64,000 bases of DNA, from the NCBI GenBank assembly GCA_011087605.1, contig JAALLE010000007.1:1-64000 (forward strand), written 5' to 3'. This stretch comes from Hyphomicrobiales bacterium (GTDB taxonomy: Bacteria; Pseudomonadota; Alphaproteobacteria; Rhizobiales; Rhizobiaceae). Made by a program: the position numbers and the translations under genes. The notes beneath the pieces were generated by a model, which was given only the letters and a program-made list of their open reading frames with translations, searched no databases and was not told the origin of the DNA. Within the stretch, counting starts at the first letter, position 1; every line of letters begins with the position of its first letter. Positions 30,351-39,671 of the stretch are shown one piece after another.

Positions 30351-30722
30351 TCAGGCCAATTGCAGCAGCTTGTCGCAAACGGCGCGCCGCAATTCAGTGC
30401 TGCTGTCTTCGCGCAATACGAAGCGGTCGACCAGAAAGCGCAAAAGCGACGCTCGTTCCTGGGGCGCAGTCGTATCATATTCCAACATTGCTTTTACCAG
30501 AAGATCAACTTGATCACCGAAGGTTGCAATATCGACTTCGCGATCCTGCTCAATGGCCAACCTCAAACGCATGTCTGCGACCTTGTAGGCGGTGATCAGC
30601 GCGGGCACTGAGGCCAATTCGACAACATTGGCATCATACTCTTTTTCAACTGAGTTGCTTACTATCTGCATCATGGTGGTCAATTCGCGAATCACGGTTA
30701 TCAACATGTGGATAATCCACAA
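30351..30722 (-). CDS. hypothetical protein
   Basis: 123-aa ORF; no family recognised; convergent with the PAS gene. Confidence 0.55.
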   Translation of the reverse strand: MWIIHMLITVIRELTTMMQIVSNSVEKEYDANVVELASVPALITAYKVADMRLRLAIEQDREVDIATFGDQVDLLVKAMLEYDTTAPQERASLLRFLVDRFVLREDSSTELRRAVCDKLLQLA

Positions 30723-30964
30723 TTATTGACAATTTCATACCTCAAGGGTTCCGCTTTTTTCTTTTCATGTCGACAGGTTACAAAAATGCCGGGTACGTCA
30801 ACGGCAACTAATTTTTAGCATAAAATCAAAAACTTGCCGATCATACTCTGTATCTCAATGTTGAATGACTTAAGATCAATAAAGCTCTAACCATCTGTTT
30901 TTGAGACTATTATTCTCGAATATGATGAGGTCGCCGGCCCCGGTTTCGATTGGCATAGCAGGCC

Positions 30965-32545
30965 TCATGCCAACCTGTTGGACCTGGGACTTTCATCCAT
31001 CTGAGCGATCAAATGAGCCACCAAACGCTCCATCAGTTCGGACTTCACATTTTCGTGACTTTCACTGAACCACAGGTTTTTTACCTGTGTCGGGTCGTTC
31101 TCGATATCAAACAATTCGCCCCAGTCTTCGTCCTTATAAACCGTCAGGCGCCAGTTTTCTGTAAGCAGGCTGCGAACCCGAGCAGTGGGTTCGAAACCCA
31201 TACGGGGGCCACTGTCATTATGTTCGACCAGTAAATCGTCACGAACGGAGACGCCGTCATTCAAAACCGGTAACAAACTACGCCCCTGAATTCCGAAATA
31301 AGGCGCCAGTCCTGCCCGGTTCAGGATCGTCGGTGCAATATCGACCGTCGATGCAAGCGCATCGCTTTGCCCATGTTTTCTTGTCGCGGGGTCGGACCAG
31401 ATAAATGGCACTTTTACGATAGAATCGCGTTGCCAGGGGCCCTTCAGTAAAAGGTCGCTATCGCCCAGATAATCCCCGTGATCGCTATTGAAACAAATGA
31501 CCGTATTTTCATAGTGGCCGCTCTGTTTCAGCCCTTCTACAATGCTGCCAATTGCGTCGTCGACCATGGTTATCATGCCGGCAGTCAGGGCCATAGATTC
31601 GCGGATCGCCTGCTCGGTGTCCATATGGACGGCTTGTTTGACCTGCGGTAATTCTCCACGCTGAAACATTTCATACTGATATTTCAGAGGTGGTGGCGGG
31701 GTGATGTGATCGGTATAGCGGATATCCAGGTCGAACTGGTCCGGTTGATACATATCCCAATATTTTCCCGGCGGATTAAACGGATGATGTGGGTCCGGAA
31801 ATGACACAAAGGTAAAAAATGGCTGGTCTGACCCGGCCCGGGACGCCAGATAATCCATGGCCCGGTCGCGAATGAAGGAAGTCGGATACAGATCTTCGGG
31901 AATAGGAGTTCGATAGGCCTGTTCTGCTGAATAATTATGTTTCAATTCGTTTGACGGGTCGTGATACCAGCTCCAGTCTTTGCCGGTTCGAATAGCATTC
32001 TTGCGAAACCATTGCTGGTAGTGGCCACCGGCCTGATCCCCGTGTGACGTGACCATGTCGACATGCTGATAGCCGTAATAATCGTCGCCAAATTCTGCCG
32101 GCTCGTCTTGCGCAAAGCGATCCGGCTCCTCCAAACCGTAATCCTCGTCGTCAGGTTTCCAGGCTTCCTTGATCGCACCGGCCTCAAACACTTCCGGGCG
32201 CACCGGTGGCTGGCTGGTGAATGGTTGCAGATGACTTTTGCCAATGGCTGCCGTGGCATAGCCCCCTGCCCGCAAGACGTCGACAAACGTGTTGGCGCGA
32301 CGCGGAAACACACAACCATTGTATCGCAATCCGTGGACAGATGGATACCGACCGGTCAGCAGACTGGCGCGATTGGGCATGCATACCGGCATGGCGACAT
32401 TGAAGTTTGACAGCCGCACACCCTGTTCAGCAATTGAATCGATGTTGGGGGTTTTGACCACTTTGTGGCCAGCACAACCCAGCCAGTCCGCCCGCTGTTG
32501 ATCTGTGATGAAAAACAAAAAATTGGGTGACTTTTTCATAGCCAT
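30965..32545 (-). CDS. type I sulfatase (S1 family)
   Basis: NFLFFITDQQRADWLGCAGHKVVKTPNIDSIAEQGVRLSNFNVAMPVCMPNRASLLTGRYPS (CxPxR formylglycine motif); HGDYLGD. Confidence 0.94.
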   Translation of the reverse strand: MAMKKSPNFLFFITDQQRADWLGCAGHKVVKTPNIDSIAEQGVRLSNFNVAMPVCMPNRASLLTGRYPSVHGLRYNGCVFPRRANTFVDVLRAGGYATAAIGKSHLQPFTSQPPVRPEVFEAGAIKEAWKPDDEDYGLEEPDRFAQDEPAEFGDDYYGYQHVDMVTSHGDQAGGHYQQWFRKNAIRTGKDWSWYHDPSNELKHNYSAEQAYRTPIPEDLYPTSFIRDRAMDYLASRAGSDQPFFTFVSFPDPHHPFNPPGKYWDMYQPDQFDLDIRYTDHITPPPPLKYQYEMFQRGELPQVKQAVHMDTEQAIRESMALTAGMITMVDDAIGSIVEGLKQSGHYENTVICFNSDHGDYLGDSDLLLKGPWQRDSIVKVPFIWSDPATRKHGQSDALASTVDIAPTILNRAGLAPYFGIQGRSLLPVLNDGVSVRDDLLVEHNDSGPRMGFEPTARVRSLLTENWRLTVYKDEDWGELFDIENDPTQVKNLWFSESHENVKSELMERLVAHLIAQMDESPRSNRLA

Positions 32546-32658
32546 ACTCAGAATTCTTGAACCTGTGTAAATTGCCGGTCTATGCTGATGAAAGCAACAT
32601 GCATCGATATCGGTCCACGGTTGTCCGTGGGAAAATGATCACCAATAAGGAGCATTTC

Positions 32659-33441
32659 ATGCGCATAGCACTCACCGGAGCCGCCTCGGGTATTGGCGCT
32701 GCCTGCGCTGCCATCTTGAAGAAGAATGGCGCGGAAGTTGTTGGATTTGACATTGCCGAGCCGACCAAAAATGTCGATCGCTGGATCCCGGTGGACATGT
32801 CCGACCCGGCGCCCATTTCACAAGCGGTGAGCCAAGCCGATGGAAAATTTGACGCCCTGCTCAACATCGCCGGCCTGCCCCCAAGAGAGGGGCTCACCCA
32901 CCGTATTTTGACGGTGAATTATTTTGGACTGGTGGCCTTCACCGAAGCTGTTTTAGGACAGCTGAACGCCGGCAGTGCAATCGTCAACCTGGCCTCCCGC
33001 GCCGGATCGCACTGGCAGGAAAACATTGATCAGGTCAAAGCTTTCATGGCTCTTGACGGCTGGGCCGACGGCCAGTTGGACGGCTTTATCGAAAACCAGT
33101 CCATCGATCCGACACGGGCATATCACCTGTCAAAGGAAGCGGTTATCGTCTGGACCATCAGCCAGACCGAGCGTTTGATTGCACGCGATCTGCGGATGAA
33201 CAGTGTCAGTCCGTCGGCCGTTGCAACCGGCATTCTCGACGACTTCATTAAAGCATTTGGAGACAGGGCCACCCAGTCACTCGCCCGCGCCGGTCGTGCC
33301 GGCACCCCGGAAGAGGTGGCGGCTCTGGTTACCTTTCTGGCGCATCCCGACAGCAATTGGCTCAAAGGCAATGACATTTTGATCGACGGGGGTATGAGTT
33401 CAATGGTCCTTGCAGACAGTTTTGAACTCAACGACGGCTGA
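32659..33441 (+). CDS. SDR family oxidoreductase
   Basis: ALTGAASGIGAACAAILKKNGAEVVGFD, DALLNIAG, AYHLSKEAVIVWT, NSVSPSAVATGIL. Confidence 0.92.
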   Translation: MRIALTGAASGIGAACAAILKKNGAEVVGFDIAEPTKNVDRWIPVDMSDPAPISQAVSQADGKFDALLNIAGLPPREGLTHRILTVNYFGLVAFTEAVLGQLNAGSAIVNLASRAGSHWQENIDQVKAFMALDGWADGQLDGFIENQSIDPTRAYHLSKEAVIVWTISQTERLIARDLRMNSVSPSAVATGILDDFIKAFGDRATQSLARAGRAGTPEEVAALVTFLAHPDSNWLKGNDILIDGGMSSMVLADSFELNDG

Positions 33442-33481
33442 AATTCTCTACAAAATGGTGGTGATTTCGAAAGGGCGACAC

Positions 33482-34126
33482 CTACCACCGCCAGATCACC
33501 GCCTGGGTACTGGACAATTCCACACCTTCGTCGCGCATTGATCTGACCAGATGATCGCGACGGGGACCGCCCATAGCCCGCGTCGCATCACACATAATGA
33601 TCACTTCAAAACCTTCTTTGCGCCCATCGAGCGCGGAAAAAGCAACACAATAATCGAAGGCCAAACCGGTTAGAAACAGGCGCTTGATGCCCTTTTCATG
33701 AAGAAAACCACTCAGGCCCGTTGAGGTTCTCTTGTCGTTTTCGAAAAACGCCGAATGACAGCCAATATGAGGATGAAGCCCCTTGCGAATAATCAAGTCG
33801 GCCTGATCCATGCATAGACTTGGATGGAACTCCGCCCCGAGTGTTCCCTGAACACAATGTTCCGGCCAAAGCACCTGATGGCCATATGGCGTATCGAGAT
33901 ATTCGAAGGGCGCCCGGTTTTTGTGAACCGTTGCAAATGACTGATGATTCCGGGGAAGCCAGTTTTGACTGCAAACGACGGTTGAGAAAATATGCATCAG
34001 CGAATTGGTTGGTGCGACAACCTGATCAGCGCCTGGGACTTCCAGAGCGCCTCCCATACAAAAATCATTTTGAACATCAATGACAAGAAGCGCATCGGTT
34101 TTCTTGTCGAGCAGTATTTCCGGCAT
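33482..34126 (-). CDS. nicotinamidase / isochorismatase family hydrolase
   Basis: DALLVIDVQNDFCMGGALEVPGADQVV...LWPEHCVQGTLGAEFHPSL...LFLTGLAFDYCVAFSALDGRKEGFEVIIMCDATRAM. Confidence 0.92.
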   Translation of the reverse strand: MPEILLDKKTDALLVIDVQNDFCMGGALEVPGADQVVAPTNSLMHIFSTVVCSQNWLPRNHQSFATVHKNRAPFEYLDTPYGHQVLWPEHCVQGTLGAEFHPSLCMDQADLIIRKGLHPHIGCHSAFFENDKRTSTGLSGFLHEKGIKRLFLTGLAFDYCVAFSALDGRKEGFEVIIMCDATRAMGGPRRDHLVRSMRDEGVELSSTQAVIWRW

Positions 34127-34372
34127 AGTCGGGCTCCAATTCTGCGCGGCAGCACATAATTTGCCCGTTTCCACCAGAGCCCAAAAAGGACCACAATTTG
34201 TGGTTCTGAAAAGATATATATTGCATCTGAAGGGGAATGATAAGTGGGGGGTGGAATTTCGTTTTGTATAACCAAAAATCCCGATTACCGGACATCCAAC
34301 AGCAGTTGAACATCCGGTAATTTGATCAGTTTATCGGGCCGCAGGTACTTTCTTTGGCCGGACAATGTGGGG

Positions 34373-34855
34373 TCACGCATGCAGGACTTTGGGAAGAAAA
34401 CCATCGAGCAATGGAAATTTGCGCAAGGCGAAAGCTCCGCTGCCCAGCAAGGCCACCGCAATGCTCACAATCACCAGCAATAGCGGAAACTCCCACCCCC
34501 CGCCTTCACTGCTGAACACCCAACCGTTTCCGGCATGGGCCCAAAACGCACCGAGCAGGATGGGCAAGGAAAGTAGCGCGGCGAGCCGGGTATAGAGGCC
34601 GAGCAGAATTGCCACACCGCCGACGATCTCACCAAAAATAGTCAAATGAGCAAAGATTGCGGGCAACCCCAGGCTGGCAAAATATCCAACTGTGCCGGGG
34701 ATCGAGAATACGAAAACTTTGAGCAGACCATGGGCCAGCAAAATGCCGCCCAGAGAAAGTCGCATCAAAAAGGCGGCGTAGTCTTGTTGAGAATGGTGGG
34801 TCACTTGAAATCTCCAATATCTGGACGGTGTTTGATGTTCCCCCCCATATGGCAC
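34373..34855 (-). CDS. DoxX family membrane protein
   Basis: FLMRLSLGGILLAHGLLKVFVFSIPGTVGYFASLGLPAIFAHLTIFGEIVGGVAILLGLYTRLAALLSLPILLGA. Confidence 0.9.
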   Translation of the reverse strand: MPYGGEHQTPSRYWRFQVTHHSQQDYAAFLMRLSLGGILLAHGLLKVFVFSIPGTVGYFASLGLPAIFAHLTIFGEIVGGVAILLGLYTRLAALLSLPILLGAFWAHAGNGWVFSSEGGGWEFPLLLVIVSIAVALLGSGAFALRKFPLLDGFLPKVLHA

Positions 34856-34917
34856 CTTGCTATTTCAATGATAATTAGCGATTTTGATACAATACTAATT
34901 CCAAAATCTTGATAATT

Positions 34918-35829
34918 ATGGATCAATTTTCCAGAATATCGATGTTCCTTTCTGTCGTTGATAATGGGAGCTTCGCCGGGGCGGCACGGGAACTGGGGAT
35001 CAGCAGTTCGGCGGTCTCCAAACAGGTCCAGAATCTGGAGCACGAGCTCAAGGTAAAATTACTGAACCGCACCACGCGCCAGGTCTCTTTGACCGAAGAG
35101 GGAGCGGTCTATTTCGAACGGGCTGGCCGGGCTCTGGTCGATTTGCAGGAAGCGAAAGAACAGATCTATGAGTTGCGGTCCAACCCTCGGGGACCAATCA
35201 AGGTCAGCCTGCCAATCAGCCTTGGGCTGAAATTTCTAACGCCGGCAATTGTCTCCTTTGCCCGCGATTATCCCGAAGTTGAGCTCAATGTCAGTCTCGA
35301 TGATCGGCATGTGGATATTGTTGCTGAAGATTACGATTTGGTCCTCAGGATTGGTTCATTGCCGGATTCCTCGCTGGTGGCGCGTCGTCTCGCATCCTGT
35401 CCATTGTTAATTTGCGCCAGTCCAGCCTATCTCAAACAACACGGTACCCCGGAAACGCCAGAAGAGCTGTCTCAACACAATGTTCTGGCCTACACACGCA
35501 ACAATGCGAGCAATGATTGGCGCTATCAAAGTGCAGATGGAAAGCCCGGGCATGTCAGTTTGAAGGGCACATTCAAATGCGACGCCGGTGATATTCTTTG
35601 CCAGTCTGCAATTGCCGGCCTTGGTATTGTGATTTTGCCGGTCTTCTACATTGCGACACATCTTGTGAGCGGAGAATTGCAGGTGATATTGCCCGAATAT
35701 GAAACCTCGCCACAGCGAGAAATCCACGCGGTGTTTCGCCCCAATCCATATATGTCGACCCGCATGCGTTTGTTCGTCGATCATCTGGCGAAAGCCTGCA
35801 GGGAGTTGCCCTGGGAGAAAAAGGCATAA
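34918..35829 (+). CDS. LysR family transcriptional regulator
   Basis: DQFSRISMFLSVVDNGSFAGAARELGISSSAVSKQVQNLEHELKVKLLNRTTRQVSLTEEG. Confidence 0.94.
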   Translation: MDQFSRISMFLSVVDNGSFAGAARELGISSSAVSKQVQNLEHELKVKLLNRTTRQVSLTEEGAVYFERAGRALVDLQEAKEQIYELRSNPRGPIKVSLPISLGLKFLTPAIVSFARDYPEVELNVSLDDRHVDIVAEDYDLVLRIGSLPDSSLVARRLASCPLLICASPAYLKQHGTPETPEELSQHNVLAYTRNNASNDWRYQSADGKPGHVSLKGTFKCDAGDILCQSAIAGLGIVILPVFYIATHLVSGELQVILPEYETSPQREIHAVFRPNPYMSTRMRLFVDHLAKACRELPWEKKA

Positions 35830-35943
35830 GCAATCTAATACGGGTTTTGGCGTCGGTGGCCGCTGTTTTTAATCGCTGACCTCCCATTATTTAGAATCGT
35901 TCATAGGAATTTGGTAAAAAATTACCTGTCATGCCAAGTTTCA

Positions 35944-37500
35944 TTACTCCCGGAGACCTGCCAACTTAACACCGTCAACGAGCCTTTTTCGATCTGCAGG
36001 GCGATAGTACAAAACCGTCTGCTCAATTTGGGATGCTCGTGCAGACGGAACTAAGTTTCGATAAGCCTTACACACAGCTTCCGCCAAATCTTGCTGACCG
36101 CCTAATGCCAAAGCTGCGGCGCGCCACAAGTGTGAACTTGGATGGGCCGGCTTTATTTGGATTGCTTGCTCAGCAGCTTCGGCGGCCGAGTCGTAGCGGG
36201 CAGCCTGAAACTCTGCGATGCTCAAATACAGGTAAAACTTGTCAATGAAAGTATCACGTGGGCTGAGCGCAATTGCCCTTTCGATGTGTTTGCGGGCGAT
36301 ATCCGCGTTTCCAGCATAAGCGTTTGAAACACCCAGCAACGCGCGGGCAAAGGCAAAATTCGGGCTCAGGTCAACAGCGCGCCCGAAGTTCATGATTGCA
36401 GCATCTTCTTCACGCGAAGTGACCGAGACGTATCCGCGGCCGATTGAAGCCCAGGGATCGTTTGGATCGGAAAGCACTGCCCGGTCGGCGGCACCACGCG
36501 CTCGGCTCAATGTTTCGTCGCGCGCTTCCCAGCCTTGAATTACACGCCACGCGAGAGTTGTCGCATAAAGGCCAAGCGCTTGTGCATAGTCGGGATCGAT
36601 AGCTATTGCTTGTTTAAGCAGCTTGACGGCGTTGGCGCCGCTTTCATTCGATTGTTTGCCATACTCATGAACCGCATGCACGAAACATTCCCACGCATCG
36701 AGGCTACTGGGGGGCCGCCGTTTCAGACGAGCGTGTTCTGCTGCGAATAGTTCAGGTGACAATCGAGCAACCAAACCTTCAGTTAATTCATCTTGAAGAT
36801 CGAATATGTCTGTGAGTTCACGATCATAGCGTTCTCCCCAAAGCTGTGTGCCTGATTCCATATCAGTCAAGGACGCATTGACTCGAATTCGCGTGCCTGC
36901 GGAACGAGCTGAACCTTGAAGGACGTATCTGACACCCAATTCGGAAGCCAGCTTTTGTGGATCATCGACGCCCCCCTTCAAAGCAAATGTAGTACTTCGA
37001 TCCGTCACAAAAAATCCGCGAAGCTTTGACAGGGCCGTAACCAGGTCTTCGGTTAGGCCGTCCGCCAGGAATTTAAACTCGGGATCAAGTCCAGAATCTG
37101 AAAATGGAAGCACGGTCAATGAAGGAGAGGAGTTTTTGCTATCTGCGATTGGATTTGGAATATTCACATCGACTTGGGATAACCGAGCAACAAACCGAAA
37201 CCCCTGACGGGGTAGCGTTTTTACAATCTCTTGACGCGAACCATCATCACCTGTGGCGGTTCTGATCGCGTTGATCCGCGCGTTGAGGGTTCCGTCACCG
37301 ACAATTCTACCTTGCCAGACTTCGTCGAATATTTCGTTCTTGGTAACCACGCGGTCTGCGTTTTCAATCAAATACACCAGAAGCGCAAATGCCTGCGGTT
37401 GAAGTGATATTGGACCCGAGGCCCCAGACAACTCACGGCGGTCAGTGTCGAGTTGGTAGTCGGCAAATTCAAAAATCATCGACCGGCAAGCCTTTCGCAA
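35944..37500 (-). CDS. winged-HTH (CadC/OmpR-type) protein with TolB-like region and TPR repeats
   Basis: FEFADYQLDTDRRELSGASGPISLQPQAFALLVYLIENADRVVTKNEIFDEVWQGRIVGDGTLNARINAIRTATGDDG; LTVLPFSDSGLDPEFKFLADGLTEDLVTALSKLRG; C-terminal TPR-like repeats. Confidence 0.88.
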   Translation of the reverse strand: MRKACRSMIFEFADYQLDTDRRELSGASGPISLQPQAFALLVYLIENADRVVTKNEIFDEVWQGRIVGDGTLNARINAIRTATGDDGSRQEIVKTLPRQGFRFVARLSQVDVNIPNPIADSKNSSPSLTVLPFSDSGLDPEFKFLADGLTEDLVTALSKLRGFFVTDRSTTFALKGGVDDPQKLASELGVRYVLQGSARSAGTRIRVNASLTDMESGTQLWGERYDRELTDIFDLQDELTEGLVARLSPELFAAEHARLKRRPPSSLDAWECFVHAVHEYGKQSNESGANAVKLLKQAIAIDPDYAQALGLYATTLAWRVIQGWEARDETLSRARGAADRAVLSDPNDPWASIGRGYVSVTSREEDAAIMNFGRAVDLSPNFAFARALLGVSNAYAGNADIARKHIERAIALSPRDTFIDKFYLYLSIAEFQAARYDSAAEAAEQAIQIKPAHPSSHLWRAAALALGGQQDLAEAVCKAYRNLVPSARASQIEQTVLYYRPADRKRLVDGVKLAGLRE

Positions 37501-37563
37501 GCAGAATCAAGCTATCCGCAAGCTAATGCTATACAAGCGGTCAAGCATGTCCCAATTACACAT

Positions 37564-37594
37564 CCTCATGTGACCTCATCGAAATCACATGAGG
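37564..37594 (+). promoter_or_regulatory. perfect 10-bp inverted repeat overlapping the predicted ribosome-binding site of a 55-aa ORF
   Basis: CCTCATGTGA (37564-37573)-N11-TCACATGAGG (37585-37594); GAGG of the right arm lies 5 nt before ATG 37600. Confidence 0.6.
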
Positions 37595-37599
37595 TTCCA

Positions 37600-37767
37600 A
37601 TGTCCACAACATCCATCGATATACGCCCCAAAAACGACTACTCCATCGCAGAGAAAAAAGCCACGACGGCTTTTCTCGACGCACTTTCCAAGCTTAACCG
37701 ATCATTTTGGGCCTACACTGAAGAAACCGGAGAAAGCAACACAAAGCCGTTTGATGGAATTTTGTGA
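37600..37767 (+). CDS. small hypothetical protein (55 aa)
   Basis: MSTTSIDIRPKNDYSIAEKKATTAFLDALSKLNRSFWAYTEETGESNTKPFDGIL; GAGG Shine-Dalgarno-like sequence upstream. Confidence 0.5.
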   Translation: MSTTSIDIRPKNDYSIAEKKATTAFLDALSKLNRSFWAYTEETGESNTKPFDGIL

Positions 37768-38089
37768 TCGCTTCTCAAATTCCGGGGCCTGAGAAATCCA
37801 ATTTACAGCACTTGAACTATGTATCTGTCCAACAGAAAGACTGCATCACAAGGACACTGATTCTCATCATTAGCTTTTAGGGCTGGGGCGAACTCTATTG
37901 CATCATCTTTCGGTGCCCGCTTTTTCGAATTTGATGAACATTTGTAGCTAAAGTTTGCGGGATGTGTACCATTAGTTTGTCGAATAGCTGTGGCAGGGAG
38001 GATATTGCATCAACCGCATTTTCACCAGACTCCGAACGAGTGGAAAAACATCCCCGGTCGACATCGACAATCGTTTTGTCAACGAAGCT

Positions 38090-39325
38090 TTGGAACAGAA
38101 TAAACTTGAAGGGCTGCGGCTGACGATCCTGACGCGGTTTCTGATGTTGGTGGTTTTTGGACTGTTGCTTGTTACCCGAGTTCCCTGGCCAGAATCGGGA
38201 TATTATCTGCTGTTCATTGCTGCATTCGGTCTGGTTGGATGGATGCAGCTGTATTTTGGCAAAATGGGTTATCCACGGGTGGCAACAATTGCCCTGATGT
38301 TTGATGCGGTGATCCTCACTTATATGATGCTGGGACCCAATCCCTGGGTTAATCCCGAATGGCCAACTGCAACACTCTATAAGTTCAGCGGGTGGAGATA
38401 CATGTTTGTATTTCTGGCTGCAGCAACCATTGGCCACTCATGGCGGGTCATTTTGGCATTTGGAGCCTGGATGGCGTTTGTCTGGTTGGTTGCGGCCGGG
38501 ATGATATCAAAATATGGCGTGAAAATTCCGGAGATTACCCAGCAATTGCAAGAAGCGCTTGATAGTGCCGTGCTGGCCAGAGTCCTTGATCCAAACAGAA
38601 TCTTCTGGTCAGCCAGAATTGCTGACGCCGTAGTATTGGCCCTGGTTGCCACGATTCTCGCCGTCAATGCGTGGCGGCGAAACAAACTGGTTTTGGCGCA
38701 GACTGAATTGGCGCGGGAGCGATCCAATCTATCGAGACACTTCGCACCCTCCATGGTGGAACTTATGGCAAATCGGGATAAGCCGTTCGGCGAAATTCGC
38801 ACCCAGAATGTCGTGATCATTTTTGCTGACATTGTTGGCTTCACCACCTTCGCCGAACGGGTTGGCCCGCATGAGGCGATCCGTTTACTTCGCCACTTTC
38901 ACGAGCAAATGGAGAGCATCATTTTTCGCCATGAAGGGACGCTCGACAAGTTTCTGGGAGACGGTGTGATGGCCAGTTTTGGCACTCCCCAGACGCGCGA
39001 AGATGATTCAGAACGTGCGCTCTTGTGCGTGAAGGACATACTCGATGTAGACCTGCCCCATGGCTTGACAATATCGGTTGGGGCTCATCGCGGTGAAGTT
39101 GTTTTAGGGGACGTTGGATCCGAGCGGCGGCTGGAATTTGCAACCATTGGCGATACGGTAAATGTTGCAGCTCGATTGGAGGCCGCGACCCGTCAGGCAA
39201 ATGTGCGTGCCTTTGTCAGCGATTCCTGTATCAAGGAGACGACGGCGATTGAGCCGTTCACCCACACAGGACCTATTGAGCTGCGAGGCCGAAAGGAGCC
39301 ACTAAATGTTTGGCAGGTAGAGTGA
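38090..39325 (+). CDS. membrane-anchored class III adenylate/guanylate cyclase
   Basis: Hydrophobic N-terminal half; cyclase domain VVIIFADIVGFTTFAERVGPHEAIRLLRHFHEQMESIIFRHEGTLDKFLGDGVMASFGTP...GLTISVGAHRGEVVLGDVGSERRLEFATIGDTVNVAARLEAATRQ. Confidence 0.92.
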   Translation: MEQNKLEGLRLTILTRFLMLVVFGLLLVTRVPWPESGYYLLFIAAFGLVGWMQLYFGKMGYPRVATIALMFDAVILTYMMLGPNPWVNPEWPTATLYKFSGWRYMFVFLAAATIGHSWRVILAFGAWMAFVWLVAAGMISKYGVKIPEITQQLQEALDSAVLARVLDPNRIFWSARIADAVVLALVATILAVNAWRRNKLVLAQTELARERSNLSRHFAPSMVELMANRDKPFGEIRTQNVVIIFADIVGFTTFAERVGPHEAIRLLRHFHEQMESIIFRHEGTLDKFLGDGVMASFGTPQTREDDSERALLCVKDILDVDLPHGLTISVGAHRGEVVLGDVGSERRLEFATIGDTVNVAARLEAATRQANVRAFVSDSCIKETTAIEPFTHTGPIELRGRKEPLNVWQVE

Positions 39326-39671
39326 AGCCCCCGCCTCGACCCGGCAAACGCCTCCAAAATATTCAATCTTTCCCCAGCCAGCTCGTTTATTTTTGTCTCT
39401 GTGCGATGGGACACATAAGTCTGGTTTCCGGGTGGGCATAGTGCACAGGTCGGAGCAAATAATTACTCCCTTTTGCTACCGGCTTTCCTGGCGCGAATGC
39501 CAAGTGCATTTTTGGGGGCGCGAGGGAGCCCGCCCTGCCTGGTTGTCACCGCCCCGTGCGACCAGGTAGGGCACTAATCCCCTGCTTTATCATTGAATTT
39601 GAGCCGTTCAGGCTGGTGTTCGGCCTCAACCCTTGCGGATTTGACATATTCAGCCGACAGCGAAAAAACTG

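Noticed and set aside
34873-34900. AATTAG-N16-CTAATT inverted repeat between doxX and lysR
   Set aside because: Possible LysR site, but short and in AT-rich DNA; could easily arise by chance.
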